64,000 nucleotides of DNA from JBCCWF01 sp038520475 (GTDB taxonomy: Bacteria > Cyanobacteriota > Cyanobacteriia > CAKZMO01), in contig JBCBLF010000002.1 of the NCBI GenBank assembly GCA_038520475.1, positions 1 to 64,000 on the forward strand. The letters are read 5' to 3'. The translations under genes and the position numbers were made by a program. How positions within the stretch are numbered: position 1 is the first letter of the stretch; the number at the start of each line of letters is the position of its first letter. Of the stretch, positions 1 through 9,583 are shown one piece after another. The notes beneath the pieces are model-generated. The model ran no database searches. It was not told where the DNA came from and saw only the letters and a list, made by a program, of their open reading frames with translations.

Positions 1-3000
1 CTCCATTGCCGCCGGTGTTCGCTCCAAAAACAGCACCCGCGTCAGTCAACACTCGACTACCGTTTAGCAAAATAATGATGCCGTCATCTTGCGGAACTAT
101 TAGGGTGATATTGCCCCCGTTGCCGAATGCAATGCTATCTCCATTCGCCTGAGCTGTGATGCTACCAGATGCATCTCCCGTTGATGGGTCTTCGCCCACC
201 GCTTCGCTGCTGATTTCGCTGGCATCCAACACCAAAGCGCCTTGTCCATCCACCGATATAAAACCCGCGTCATCTTCTGGCGTCCCTTCATTTGCTGTTG
301 ATATTGAACTGCTAACGATTTCGATGTCTGTAGGGGCAACGGTGTCTCCGATGGCAATATTTCCTTCAGTTCCTTCACTAGAAATTGTGCTGTTGCGAAT
401 TGAAAGCGTATCGGAAGCATCCAACTCGATCACTCCAGCGATGCCTGAAGCGTCACTCAAGATCCGTGAATCGTTGATGATGGCGAGGTCCGACGCAGCT
501 TCAATATCGACCAACCCTCCGATGGCATTGAGATTCTCAGAGGAAGCTTCGATATCTGCAAGGCTGCTCACGCGACTGTTGTTAATCGTGATTTGCCCTC
601 CATTGCCGATTGCGCGGATGCGTATTTCACCTCCTTCGGCATCATCTCCTGTAGCGTCTGTGCGGATTCGGCTATCCCCTGCGATGAGAATTGTGTCTCC
701 CCCTGACTGGACGGTAATACTGCCAGCGTCAGCATCGATCCCTCTAGCGATCGCCACCACTCGCGCATTTTGAATCGAGATTGTCCCCTCTGTAGACTGA
801 ATTAAAATATTTCCATTGTCATCATCTGAGCTACCCGGACTGCCAAACGTCGATGCACTTAGCGCTCGACGAACAAACACAGTTCCATCTGAATCAACCT
901 CTGTAATTGAGCCATTGATGCTGATATCGTCCCCAGCAAGCAGTGAAATGAATCCTGCTCCGCCTTCGTCTCCGACATCATCAAAGCTACTGCCTTGAAA
1001 ATCACTCAAAATTGAACTGTCAGAGATCGAAATGCTGCCATTGGGCGCAAGCAGTCTTACATCTCCAGCAAAACCACTCGCTTCGACATTCGTTCTAATT
1101 TCTGCCGAATTAAAGAGAACAATCGACCCAAACCGGGACTCTAATTCAACTTCTCCTGCTTCTCCCGCTGCGTCTCCATTAAAGCTGGTAGCGCTAATGG
1201 TGGTCAGGTTGCTATCGGGATCCGCTGCCCGACCATCCAGAATGATGGTGTTGAGGGCGCGTAGCTCAATAAAGCCAGCCCCACCCTCTCCAAGTTCGCC
1301 ATCTGTAAAGCCTTCTCCTAGGTCGCTGGTAATCGCGCTATCGCGAACAATCACATCAGTGCCGCCGCGCAACAGAATATCTCCTGCGAATCCACTGCCC
1401 TCGACATTCGTTGATAGTGATGCCTGTCGCAAAATGACTGAACCTGAGACAGAGCGAAGCGTCATGCGTCCGCTATCAATCGTTTCGCTGGTGTCATTCA
1501 CTGTTTCTGCATTGATGGTTGCACCATCACTCAAAACGATGTCATTCTCGGCTCGAATCCGAATATCACCGGCTCCGCCTTCACCTGTGAGGGCACCGTC
1601 TGCATTACTAAACACATTGCTTTGATTGCGAATATTGATGCGATCGCCCGCTGTCAACGTAATGTCTCCTGCGAAGCCACTGCCGTCGGCACTTGATGAA
1701 ATCTCAGAACCATTGACAACGATGATGGACCCGTCGGTTACCTGAAAAACAATATCTCCAGCGTTACTCTCTCCAATTTCAACGCCTGCACCATCTGAGG
1801 TGATGATCGTATTGGTGACCCGAATCTTATTGCTTGCAGTCAAAGTGATATCACCCGACGTCCCGACAAACGGCTCATCGTCACCATCAGCATCGGCATC
1901 AAAGGAACCACTGTTGATTTCAATGCTATCGAGAATAATGCGATCGCCTGCGGTCAAAGTGATATCCCCTCCGGCGCTGTCAATCTCTCCAGGCGTGATT
2001 TTGCTACCTGAAATCGTAATATTGCGACCAGCTGTGAAAATTACATCGGCTGTATCAAGCATCGTAAACAGCCCAGCACCATCGTTGTCTGCATCTGCCG
2101 TAAACGTGATATCGCCATCACTGGCAAGAAACGTTAGCTCGTTATCGGACAAGTCATTGACCGTAATATCATTGGTGGCTTCCAACACCACATTCCCAAT
2201 GATGTCCTCGAGCGTCTCTTCTGAAATCGTGAATGTTTCGTTAGGACTATCTACGGCTTCGACATTATCGTCTGCAATTTCTGCATCATCATCTCCGATG
2301 TCGCCGTCCACAATAATAATGTTCGTCGGGTCTAGCAAGAGCGTACCAAGTTGTCCCTGCGGTGCCCCAAGATTTGCCTGTCCATCAAACACCAAGCGTT
2401 GTCTTCCAGAGACTTCAGCGAATCCTCCATCGCCTGATACGGTGCCTCCTTGAGCCGATAGCGCACCATAGAATCGAGTGAGGTCATCCGCCCAAACGAT
2501 GATGTTTCCACCATCTCCATTCGTCAGTGCATCTGCGTGCAGCGTCACGCTGGGTCCCACAAACGTTTGTTGAGCATTGGGCAACGCTCCCATTCCACGC
2601 TGATTGCCGCCCACAAAAATATCACCACCGCCATCTGCAGCTGACACATCAATCTGAGCATTACCCAATAGATTCAGCTGATCACCTAAGACGTGAACAA
2701 CGCCACCTGGAGCTGTCAACGAGCCGGTGATGGTGGTGGTGGTGCCCGCTAAGCTAAGCGTTTGCCCAGCATCAACGGATAAGTCAGCCGAGTTGGCGAT
2801 CGCCCCTTGATAGCGAGTGCCGTATTGTAGGCCAGGAGAGAGGGCGACCGTCAACAGCGGTGCTGGATTTGGGTTCACAGCACTGAATTGACTGCCATCT
2901 GGGAATTCGAATTGATCGGCCGTTGTAGCAACAAACGACCCTCCGATGTCCAAGACAGCATTCTCACCAAATACAAAACCATTGGGGTTTAGCAAGAAGA

Positions 3001-3343
3001 GATCCGCTTGTCCCAAAACACCAAGCGTTCCGAAAATATCAGAAACATCATCACCCGTGACGCGCCCAAGAATCGTGGTAATTCCTCGCGGATTTACAAA
3101 ATAGGCAGCGTTCCCCTCATCAATGTTGAACTCTAAAAAGCTGTGAAATAAATTGTCTCCGCGAATGGCACCGCCCTCAATGCGATGACCGTCTCGGTTG
3201 CGGATTCTCCCGGGTCGAACAATGGATGACTCGGACCCTAACGTGCGATCTGGAATCGGCTGGGCTGTTACTGGGGCGATCGCCCACTCCATGCTCCCAA
3301 TCCACAGCACTACTAAGGGAAATAGTCGGCTCATTCGTAACAT
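1..3343 (-). CDS. filamentous haemagglutinin-type TPS exoprotein (N-terminal part)
   Basis: Open minus-strand frame from ATG 3343 to the window edge, about 1114 codons with no stop, so the 3' end lies outside. It begins with a signal peptide (hydrophobic stretch LFPLVVLW, likely cleavage after VTA near residue 27). A typical TPS/FHA N-terminal secretion domain follows (about residues 30-150), with the hallmarks NLFHSFLEFNI, the GRV segment and LFLLNPNGFVFG. LLLDPTNI lies near residue 335. The rest is a low-complexity beta-helix of repeated units such as SGFAGDI.L, GEGGAGFI.L and ITLTAGDRI. Such proteins are exported by a TpsB/Omp85-type transporter and act as adhesins or large surface proteins. 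No TpsB gene is in the window; it could lie beyond the left edge. A second in-frame ATG at 3334 is an alternative start. A GGGGC-tt-GCCCC hairpin (3355-3366) sits just upstream of the start. Long plus-strand frames over this region are antisense shadows. Confidence 0.92.
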   Translation of the reverse strand, partial: MLRMSRLFPLVVLWIGSMEWAIAPVTAQPIPDRTLGSESSIVRPGRIRNRDGHRIEGGAIRGDNLFHSFLEFNIDEGNAAYFVNPRGITTILGRVTGDDVSDIFGTLGVLGQADLFLLNPNGFVFGENAVLDIGGSFVATTADQFEFPDGSQFSAVNPNPAPLLTVALSPGLQYGTRYQGAIANSADLSVDAGQTLSLAGTTTTITGSLTAPGGVVHVLGDQLNLLGNAQIDVSAADGGGDIFVGGNQRGMGALPNAQQTFVGPSVTLHADALTNGDGGNIIVWADDLTRFYGALSAQGGTVSGDGGFAEVSGRQRLVFDGQANLGAPQGQLGTLLLDPTNIIIVDGDIGDDDAEIADDNVEAVDSPNETFTISEETLEDIIGNVVLEATNDITVNDLSDNELTFLASDGDITFTADADNDGAGLFTMLDTADVIFTAGRNITISGSKITPGEIDSAGGDITLTAGDRIILDSIEINSGSFDADADGDDEPFVGTSGDITLTASNKIRVTNTIITSDGAGVEIGESNAGDIVFQVTDGSIIVVNGSEISSSADGSGFAGDITLTAGDRINIRNQSNVFSNADGALTGEGGAGDIRIRAENDIVLSDGATINAETVNDTSETIDSGRMTLRSVSGSVILRQASLSTNVEGSGFAGDILLRGGTDVIVRDSAITSDLGEGFTDGELGEGGAGFIELRALNTIILDGRAADPDSNLTTISATSFNGDAAGEAGEVELESRFGSIVLFNSAEIRTNVEASGFAGDVRLLAPNGSISISDSSILSDFQGSSFDDVGDEGGAGFISLLAGDDISINGSITEVDSDGTVFVRRALSASTFGSPGSSDDDNGNILIQSTEGTISIQNARVVAIARGIDADAGSITVQSGGDTILIAGDSRIRTDATGDDAEGGEIRIRAIGNGGQITINNSRVSSLADIEASSENLNAIGGLVDIEAASDLAIINDSRILSDASGIAGVIELDASDTLSIRNSTISSEGTEGNIAIGDTVAPTDIEIVSSSISTANEGTPEDDAGFISVDGQGALVLDASEISSEAVGEDPSTGDASGSITAQANGDSIAFGNGGNITLIVPQDDGIIILLNGSRVLTDAGAVFGANTGGNG

Positions 3344-3840
3344 GTAGTGCGATAGGGGCTTGCCCCATTGAAGCGTGCAAAACAACATGCGCAGCATGAG
3401 CCAATAACGGTGTATGAAATTGCTTGTCTCAATGAAAACCGACGATTACGAAAACCGGCCACTACAGCTGGAATTACGTTAAGCGTCAGCATTATTGTCG
3501 ATCAAGCATCAATGCCAATCATTCTAACGAGTTCCAGATTTCCCCTAACGCTGATGTGACGAATTGATATAGAGACTGTCAATAACGGGGCAATTCTCCA
3601 AAGTTGATGACTGTGATCAATACTAAAGAAACACAAATGTTGTTAAACTACATAAAGCGTTACAAGAACACTTTATATAAGCCAGTTTGAACCTGATGCT
3701 GATTGAGGCTGGATTCATGCGTTTAGTGCGGTTTGATGGTGTGGGGCGCAACAAGCTCTACGCCGCTGTTCTGAACAAAAAGCAACTCAAGCAAGCATCA
3801 CTTGATATCAAGATTTTTAGACTCTGATAGGAGGTAGCCC
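3344..3840. other. intergenic region between divergent FHA-type gene and flv3
   Basis: About 500 bp between divergent genes, so it should carry promoters for both. It contains the GGGGC/GCCCC hairpin at 3355-3366, an AT-rich stretch at 3640-3680 and a 43-codon frame at 3696-3827 listed separately. I see no convincing -35/-10 pair with normal spacing. Confidence 0.5.
3696..3827 (+). CDS. possible 43-aa ORF or gene remnant upstream of flv3
   Basis: ATG at 3696, stop TGA at 3825-3827. The peptide starts MLIEAGFMRLVRFDG and ends in a Lys-rich tail. The segment GF.RLVRFDG.GRNKLYAAVLNK reads like the C-terminal strand-and-tail of a Rossmann-type protein such as a methyltransferase, so this may be a decayed 3' end rather than a functional microprotein. 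The frame is closed by TAA at 3678-3680. No strong ribosome site precedes the ATG. The stop lies 13 bp before the flv3 start and overlaps its leader. Function unknown. Confidence 0.25.
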   Translation: MLIEAGFMRLVRFDGVGRNKLYAAVLNKKQLKQASLDIKIFRL

Positions 3841-5568
3841 ATGGTTGCAGTTGTTGAACGTACAGAAAAGCGCCTGACCATACAAACAGACGACATCGCA
3901 CCTGACACGACGACAATCCGCTCACTCGATTGGGACCGCGATCGCTTCGACATTGAGTTCGGGCTGCAAAATGGCACCACTTATAACTCCTTCATTATCA
4001 GAGGTGAAAAGACTGCGCTAGTCGACACTTCCCATGCTAAGTTTCGCCAGCTCTATCTTGACTGCCTCAAGGGACAGATTGATCCAACTGAGATTGACTA
4101 CCTCATCATTAGCCATACGGAGCCTGACCATAGTGGGTTGGTGAAGGACGTGCTAGAACTGGCCCCTCAAGCCACTATCGTGGGTGCAAAAGTGGCGATC
4201 GCCTTCCTGGAGGATCTGGTTCACCGTCCGTTTGAGCGCATTCAGGTGAAAAACGGAGACACCCTCGATTTGGGGAATGGCCACGTGCTTGAATTCGTCA
4301 GTGCGCCTAATCTCCATTGGCCGGATACTATCTTTACCTACGACCAAAAAACGCAGACGCTCTTCACCTGCGATGCATTTGGAATGCACTACTGCACGGC
4401 TGACACCTATGACAGTGACTTGAAGGCAATCGAACCTGATTTTCGCTTCTACTATGAATGTTTGATGGCTCCCAATGCGCGATCGGTGTTGGGTGCGATG
4501 AAACGGATGGATGCCCTGGGTTCTATTACACAAATTGCAACTGGACATGGTCCGCTGCTCAAGCACAATTTAATGGAGTTGACCGGACGCTATCGCTCCT
4601 GGAGTCAGGCAAAAGCAAAAGCTGAGACAACTGCGGCGGTCTTCTACATTTCGGACTATGGCTATAGCGATCGCCTATCCCAAGCGATCGCCCGAGGCAT
4701 TACGAAAACAGGTGTTGCCGTTGAAATGATGGATTTGAAGTCAGCAGATCCTCAAGAGGTCAACGAACTTGTTAGTCATGCCTCTGCGGTTATCGTTGCA
4801 ACGCCCCCGGCCTCTGGCTCCTTTGCGAATCCTGTCCAAGCTGCCGTCAATACCATCCTTGCAGCTGTGAAAGGCAAGCAAGTGTTTGGTATTTTCGAAT
4901 GCTATGGCGGTGATGATGAGCCGATTGATCCGCTGCTAAACAAGTTTGTCAATCTAGGGTTGAAAAAGGGCTTTCCTTCCATTCGTGTCAAGGATATCCC
5001 CAATGAACAGGTCTATCAGCTCTGCGAAGAGTCAGGGACAGACCTGGGTCAGTTGCTCACGCAGCAGGCAAAAAACAAGAAATTAAAGGCCATCGACAAT
5101 GAGCTAGAAAAGGCGCTGGGTCGCATTAGCAGCGGTCTTTACATCATCACAGCTCAGAAAGGAGAGTTGAACGGTGCAATGTTGGCATCTTGGGTTTCTC
5201 AAGCCAGCTTTGAGCCGTTAGGATTCACCGTTGCTGTTGCGAAAGATCGAGCGATTGAATCGTTGATGCAGGTGGGCGATCGCTTTGTACTCAACATTCT
5301 TGAAGAAGGTAATTACCAAATGCTGATGAAGCACTTCCTCAAGCGGTTTCCACCTGGAGCCGATCGCTTTGAAGGCGTGAAAACTCGCATTGCTGAAAAC
5401 AGTTCACCGATTCTTGCAGACGCCCTCGCGTATTTAGAGTGCGAGGTATCAAGTCGCATGGAGTGCAGTGACCACTGGATTATTTACAGCACGGTTGATG
5501 CCGGAAAAGTCTCTAATCCAGATGGACTGACCGCTGTTCATCACCGAAAGATTGGTAACTACTACTAA
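3841..5568 (+). CDS. flv3: flavodiiron protein Flv3, class C
   Basis: 575 aa. Three modules in order: metallo-beta-lactamase-like diiron domain (about 30-270), flavodoxin FMN domain (about 275-415) and C-terminal NAD(P)H:flavin reductase-like domain (about 430-575), the class-C architecture of cyanobacteria. All canonical diiron ligands are visible: H92, E94, D96 (HTEPDH), H159, D178 and H236. Retained ligands, together with the sequence near DWDRDRFDIEFG, point to Flv3 rather than Flv1/Flv2. Flv1/Flv3 accept electrons on the acceptor side of photosystem I and reduce O2 to water, protecting PSI in fluctuating light. The start is ATG 3841, with an AGGAGG-type ribosome site in GATAGGAGGTAG. The partner flv1 follows after 320 bp, with a terminator-like hairpin between them, so the two may be transcribed separately. 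Absence of a sll0218-like gene argues against the flv4-flv2 operon. Confidence 0.95.
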   Translation: MVAVVERTEKRLTIQTDDIAPDTTTIRSLDWDRDRFDIEFGLQNGTTYNSFIIRGEKTALVDTSHAKFRQLYLDCLKGQIDPTEIDYLIISHTEPDHSGLVKDVLELAPQATIVGAKVAIAFLEDLVHRPFERIQVKNGDTLDLGNGHVLEFVSAPNLHWPDTIFTYDQKTQTLFTCDAFGMHYCTADTYDSDLKAIEPDFRFYYECLMAPNARSVLGAMKRMDALGSITQIATGHGPLLKHNLMELTGRYRSWSQAKAKAETTAAVFYISDYGYSDRLSQAIARGITKTGVAVEMMDLKSADPQEVNELVSHASAVIVATPPASGSFANPVQAAVNTILAAVKGKQVFGIFECYGGDDEPIDPLLNKFVNLGLKKGFPSIRVKDIPNEQVYQLCEESGTDLGQLLTQQAKNKKLKAIDNELEKALGRISSGLYIITAQKGELNGAMLASWVSQASFEPLGFTVAVAKDRAIESLMQVGDRFVLNILEEGNYQMLMKHFLKRFPPGADRFEGVKTRIAENSSPILADALAYLECEVSSRMECSDHWIIYSTVDAGKVSNPDGLTAVHHRKIGNYY

Positions 5569-5577
5569 GAAACGGTT

Positions 5578-5626
5578 AACAAGCGCATGGTAAAGGCCAT
5601 GCGTTTGTTGCTTCATCAGCTGATCT
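5578..5626 (+). terminator. terminator after flv3
   Basis: Stem AACAAGCGCATGG (5578-5590), loop TAAAG, and arm GCCATGCGTTTGTT (5596-5609) with one G-T pair. A small ATCAGCTGAT palindrome and a run of T follow. This is a rho-independent-type terminator, 9 bp after the flv3 stop, separating it from flv1. Confidence 0.8.
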
Positions 5627-5889
5627 TTTTTTACTAAGTGGCTTGTTCTTTAAACCACGTTCATCTTAAGAGCTGGAATTTTGGCGCAGGTTGGGCCGAC
5701 GAAGGATGAAATGAAACACCATCAATGTTTTCATTGGCCTACACATTATGCAGGTTTCGCCAACGCTAGCCCAACCTAAAAAGGTCCAAAGCACAGATGC
5801 TGTGTTGAGAGCTAAAAAGGTTCAAGTTTCAAAGTGCTTCAGGTTCAGCACGATCCAACTGTCCCAGTCGTTTGTCATACAAAAGCATC
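5627..5889. other. leader region of flv1
   Basis: About 260 bp between the flv3 terminator and the flv1 ATG. It is expected to hold the flv1 promoter. It contains two similar AAAAGGT(C/T)CAA(A/G) stretches (about 5778-5788 and 5815-5825). No strong ribosome site or other gene is visible. Confidence 0.4.
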
Positions 5890-7731
5890 ATGAGCAATTC
5901 AGGACGAGACGTACAAATTCTTCCCATCGCAGCTGAAACAACCGTGTATCGATCGCGCAGTTGGGAACGTTTGCGGTTTGAAATTGAATATGCACGAGAA
6001 AAAGGGACCACAGCTAACTCGTACCTGATTCAAGCAGAGCAGTCTGCACTCATCGATCCGCCGGGTGCATCATTCACCGAAAAATTTCTAACCACTTTGG
6101 AGCATCCGTCGGCGACGTCAGATGCACGACCAAAGCTTCCCTTCTGGAGTGATGTGTGGGCTCAGCTTCGTTGGATTGTTCAAGACTATCGTGAAACGCA
6201 GGTGTTGCCGTTTGACCTGAAGACACTGGACTACATCATTTTGGGGCACGTCAACCCCAACCGTGCTGAAACGCTAAAGGCGATCGCCCCTCTAGCGCCA
6301 CATGTCACCATTGTCTGCTCGAATCCAGCGGCCCTGTCGCTTAAGGCAGCCCTTCCAGACCATCCATTCAACATCAAAGTGATAAAAAGCGGAGATGATG
6401 TGCTTGATCTGGGGCAAGGTCATCGACTCCGGTTTATCCCGATTCCCACGCCTCGTTATCCCGGTGGATTGGCTACCTACGATCCGCACACAGGTATTCT
6501 CTATTCCGACAAGTTTTTCGGAGCTCACGTTTGCAGTGAGTCTGTATTTGATAGTGAACAAGATACCCTGCAAGACGATCGACGCTACTATTTCGACTGT
6601 CTCATGGCTCCCCATGCCCGTCAGGTTGAAACAGCACTAGAAAAGTTAACAGACTTACCCCCTGTACAACTCTATGCACCCGGCCATGGTCCCCTGGTGA
6701 AATACGGTGTCGTCAAGCTCACCCAAGACTATCAAGAATGGAGCCGCCAGCAGAAAGGGCAAGACATGATGGTGGCTCTGCTCTATGCGTCTGCCTATGG
6801 CAATACTGCAACCCTGGCTCAGGCGATCGCCCGAGGCATGACGAAAGCAGGAGCCCGTGTTGAGTCCATTAACTGTGAAGCCACTAGCCCGAAAGACATT
6901 CAGGCGATCGCTGAAAAATGTGAAGGATTTGTCATTGGTTCTCCAACACTGGGCGGTCATGCACCCACACAAATCCAAACTGCCTTGGGGACATTATTGT
7001 CGAATGTACCAACGGACAGATTCGCGGGTGTTTTTGGCTCCTTTGGCTGGAGTGGAGAGGCAATTGATTATCTGAATGACAAGCTGAAAGATGCTGGATA
7101 CAACTTCGTGTTTGATCCGATTCGGGTGAAGTTCACACCAACAGACGCAGTCCTCCAGATGTGTGAAGAGTCCGGCACGGACTTCGTGCAAGCGATTAAG
7201 AAGTCGAAAAAACGTAAAAAAGCGACTCAGCTTACCACAAAGCCTGGTGTTTCCAACATCACACCAACCGAACAAGCCGTGGGTCGCCTTGTTGGCTCGT
7301 TGTGCATCGTCACAGCGAAGAAAGGAGACGCTTCTAGTGCCATGCTGGCCTCCTGGGTATCGCAGGCCACGTTTAACCCTCCTGGCTTTACCGTTGCTGT
7401 CGCCCGCGATCGCGCCATTGAGTCACTCATGTATCCCAATAGCCAATTTGTGCTGAATATTCTGCCGGACGGGAGACATATCCCGATGATGAAACACTTC
7501 CTCAAGCCCTTTTCTCCCGGGGAAGATCGGTTTGAAGGCGTTGATACTAAAGAGGCCGAAAATGGTTGCCCTGTGTTAGCCGATTCATCCGCGTATTTGG
7601 AGTGTCGAGTTCAGAGTCGTATGGAATGTGGCGATCATTGGGTTGTTTATTCCACAGTAGAGCGAGGCGAAGTTCAACAGGCAGAGACTAAAACTGCGGT
7701 TCACCATCGTAAATCTGGGAACCATTATTAG
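5890..7731 (+). CDS. flv1: flavodiiron protein Flv1, class C with altered diiron site
   Basis: 613 aa from ATG 5890 (MSNSGRDV); an in-frame TTG at 5872 is less likely. Same three-domain order as Flv3: beta-lactamase-like, flavodoxin, flavin reductase. The metal-site motif HxExDH is replaced by HVNPNR (H120, N122, N124, R125). The next ligand positions read R189 (in TPRYPG) and about K208 (in SDKFFG); H265 is kept. Loss of canonical ligands is a known trait of cyanobacterial Flv1 and Flv2, which work as the partner of a canonical subunit. An insertion of about 35 residues (near 72-107, containing a Trp-rich stretch) precedes the HVNPNR motif compared with flv3. It probably forms a heteromer with the upstream flv3 product in O2 photoreduction. 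Confidence 0.93.
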   Translation: MSNSGRDVQILPIAAETTVYRSRSWERLRFEIEYAREKGTTANSYLIQAEQSALIDPPGASFTEKFLTTLEHPSATSDARPKLPFWSDVWAQLRWIVQDYRETQVLPFDLKTLDYIILGHVNPNRAETLKAIAPLAPHVTIVCSNPAALSLKAALPDHPFNIKVIKSGDDVLDLGQGHRLRFIPIPTPRYPGGLATYDPHTGILYSDKFFGAHVCSESVFDSEQDTLQDDRRYYFDCLMAPHARQVETALEKLTDLPPVQLYAPGHGPLVKYGVVKLTQDYQEWSRQQKGQDMMVALLYASAYGNTATLAQAIARGMTKAGARVESINCEATSPKDIQAIAEKCEGFVIGSPTLGGHAPTQIQTALGTLLSNVPTDRFAGVFGSFGWSGEAIDYLNDKLKDAGYNFVFDPIRVKFTPTDAVLQMCEESGTDFVQAIKKSKKRKKATQLTTKPGVSNITPTEQAVGRLVGSLCIVTAKKGDASSAMLASWVSQATFNPPGFTVAVARDRAIESLMYPNSQFVLNILPDGRHIPMMKHFLKPFSPGEDRFEGVDTKEAENGCPVLADSSAYLECRVQSRMECGDHWVVYSTVERGEVQQAETKTAVHHRKSGNHY

Positions 7732-7929
7732 AATCGGCAAAAGCACTATCAGACGCTAAGGATAATGTCACTCAGCTGCTTTATCGTTTTAGTGTTCATT
7801 ATCGTTACTGCCAACGAAAGTCCCATACTCAAGATAATGAGCAGTTTCTCGAATTGCTGAGTTAGTGCAGCAAATTCCTCAAGGAAAAGAACAGCTTTCT
7901 CAAGTTAATCAAGATTAAATTGAAGATGC

Positions 7930-9060
7930 TCAATCTTCCCAGAGACGACGGCGCTTGGGCCCGTTGAGTCGCTGATGTGCATCTTGCAGTAATTCAGGAA
8001 TCGATAGCTGTTCTGGACAGCGGGGCAAGCAGTCGCCGCATTCTGTACATCGATTGCCCTTACGTCCGGGAAACCAGTGTCCAGCATTTTCAAACATACG
8101 ATAGCGGTACTCTCCAAATGCATTCATGTCATAGGCAACCGCTAAGTTTCGCAGTCTCAATATTTCAGGGATGTTGATCTCTTCGGGGCAGGGCAAACAC
8201 TCATAACACTGAGCACAGCGATCGCCCCCCAGCGCCGTTGATTGATGCTGCTCTAGCTGAGCCAATACGCGACGCTCATGCTCTGAGAGTGGCTCAGTGC
8301 GGTCGGCTAGCTCAAGAGGTGTGTCGAGTTCTTCAGGAATCGCGGGACCAACGCTGAGAGTTGTAATGCGGCGATCGCCCAGGAGAAATCGGTGGTTCAT
8401 TTCTAAGGGTGAATAGGGCGCACAGAGATCCTTCAGCTTTGATGGTGGGGTGTAGAGCAATCCGCCTTTATCCGCAGGTGAGATGATAAAGACGCCCATG
8501 TCTTTTTGATGTGCAAGCTCGACCGCAGGTTCATTGCGCTGAAAAAACAACGTGTAGTGCAAATTAACGAACTCAAAGAATCCGGTATGGATTGCTTTTA
8601 AGATGATGTCCAGAGGGGCGTGGGTCGAGAAGCCGACATGCCGAACTGTTCCATTAGCGATCGCGTTTCGTACTGCCGCCATACATCCATTTGGCTCAAG
8701 CACCCATTCAAGATGCTGGGGAGGGTTCAATCCCTGAATCGCGAGGCAGTCAATTACATCAACACGTAGTCGATGAAGAGAATCTTGAATCGCAGTCGCC
8801 ATCGACGCAGCGTCGGAGGTTGGCGTAATTTTTGTCGTGATGACAATTGACTCGCGGCTGATGTGATGGGTCTGAAGAGCCTGCCCGAGAAATGCTTCAC
8901 TTTGGCCATATGCACGAGCAGTCTCAAGGTGATTAATGCCACGCTCAATGGCGTAGCGAACAATCTGACCAGCGTGATCCGCCGACGCCAGGTAGCGCAT
9001 TGTCCCAAGAGAAAACACAGAAATGTGACGATTCGTTTTCCCAAACCGACGATACTGCAT
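7930..9060 (-). CDS. aldo/keto reductase with C-terminal 4Fe-4S ferredoxin domain
   Basis: 376 aa. The N-terminal aldo/keto reductase barrel (about 1-260) starts MQYRRFGKTNRHISVFSLG. It has ETARAYGQSE at the usual DTA..YG.SE site (Tyr present, Asp replaced by Glu) and a TTK strand. The C-terminal part carries two Cys clusters: CAQCYECLPCP (near 285) and CTECGDCLPRCP (near 340), spaced like a 4Fe-4S ferredoxin pair. This fused type is common in cyanobacteria and anaerobes and is annotated only as a predicted oxidoreductase; the substrate is unknown. AAGGTGA precedes the ATG as ribosome site. It lies 13 bp downstream of the nuclease-family gene on the same strand and is probably cotranscribed with it. 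Confidence 0.88.
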   Translation of the reverse strand: MQYRRFGKTNRHISVFSLGTMRYLASADHAGQIVRYAIERGINHLETARAYGQSEAFLGQALQTHHISRESIVITTKITPTSDAASMATAIQDSLHRLRVDVIDCLAIQGLNPPQHLEWVLEPNGCMAAVRNAIANGTVRHVGFSTHAPLDIILKAIHTGFFEFVNLHYTLFFQRNEPAVELAHQKDMGVFIISPADKGGLLYTPPSKLKDLCAPYSPLEMNHRFLLGDRRITTLSVGPAIPEELDTPLELADRTEPLSEHERRVLAQLEQHQSTALGGDRCAQCYECLPCPEEINIPEILRLRNLAVAYDMNAFGEYRYRMFENAGHWFPGRKGNRCTECGDCLPRCPEQLSIPELLQDAHQRLNGPKRRRLWED

Positions 9061-9073
9061 TCACCTTCAGCAC

Positions 9074-9583
9074 CTAAGCTTCTTCTCCACTGCTGCTCAA
9101 TCCCCCGCGTTGCGCAAAGTCTTCAGGCTTCAAGCCAGAGAGAAAATCTCGAAACGCTTTTCGTTCTGCTTCATCGGCATCTCGATCGACTGGAATCGAG
9201 GCATCTGCAATCACTTCTTCCATGACCCAAATAGGGCTGTCAGTTCTTAAGGCAAGGGCGATCGCATCACTCGGTCGAGCATCAACTTCTTTGGTTGTTT
9301 CACCACTTCTCATCACTAATGTGGCGTAGAAGGTATTGTCTTGCAGGGAGTGGATTACGACTTTTTCCAGCTCCAAATCCCATTCTTCGATTACATTCAC
9401 CATCAAGTCGTGGGTTAGGGGGCGAGGAGGATTTTGGTTGTCCAGCGCGTTAATAATTGCTCGAGCTTGCTCTTGGCCAATGAAAATGGGAAGTTGTCGT
9501 CGGTCAGCGGTATCCTGCAATAAAACAATCGGGCTACGGGTCGCTGCATCAAGTGCGATTCCAGCGAGTTTCATTTCTAGCAT
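9074..9583 (-). CDS. bifunctional nuclease (BFN/DUF151) family protein
   Basis: 169 aa. It matches the DUF151 family along its length: MKLAGIALDAATRSPIVLLQD, LPIFIGQEQARAI, RPLTHDLM, and the signature RPSDAIALALRTDSPIWV near residue 120. Plant and bacterial members have DNase/RNase activity; the cyanobacterial role is not settled. The start at 9583 is supported by GGAGG eight bases upstream. It is transcribed ahead of the aldo/keto reductase gene. Confidence 0.9.
   Translation of the reverse strand: MLEMKLAGIALDAATRSPIVLLQDTADRRQLPIFIGQEQARAIINALDNQNPPRPLTHDLMVNVIEEWDLELEKVVIHSLQDNTFYATLVMRSGETTKEVDARPSDAIALALRTDSPIWVMEEVIADASIPVDRDADEAERKAFRDFLSGLKPEDFAQRGGLSSSGEEA

Noticed and set aside
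156..2453. Three long plus-strand frames over the left end
   Set aside because: They are antisense to the haemagglutinin-type gene, which has a signal peptide and a clear secretion domain on the minus strand.
3841..7731. Flv4/Flv2 identity for the flavodiiron pair
   Set aside because: No sll0218-like gene lies between, and the sequence detail fits Flv3 and Flv1.
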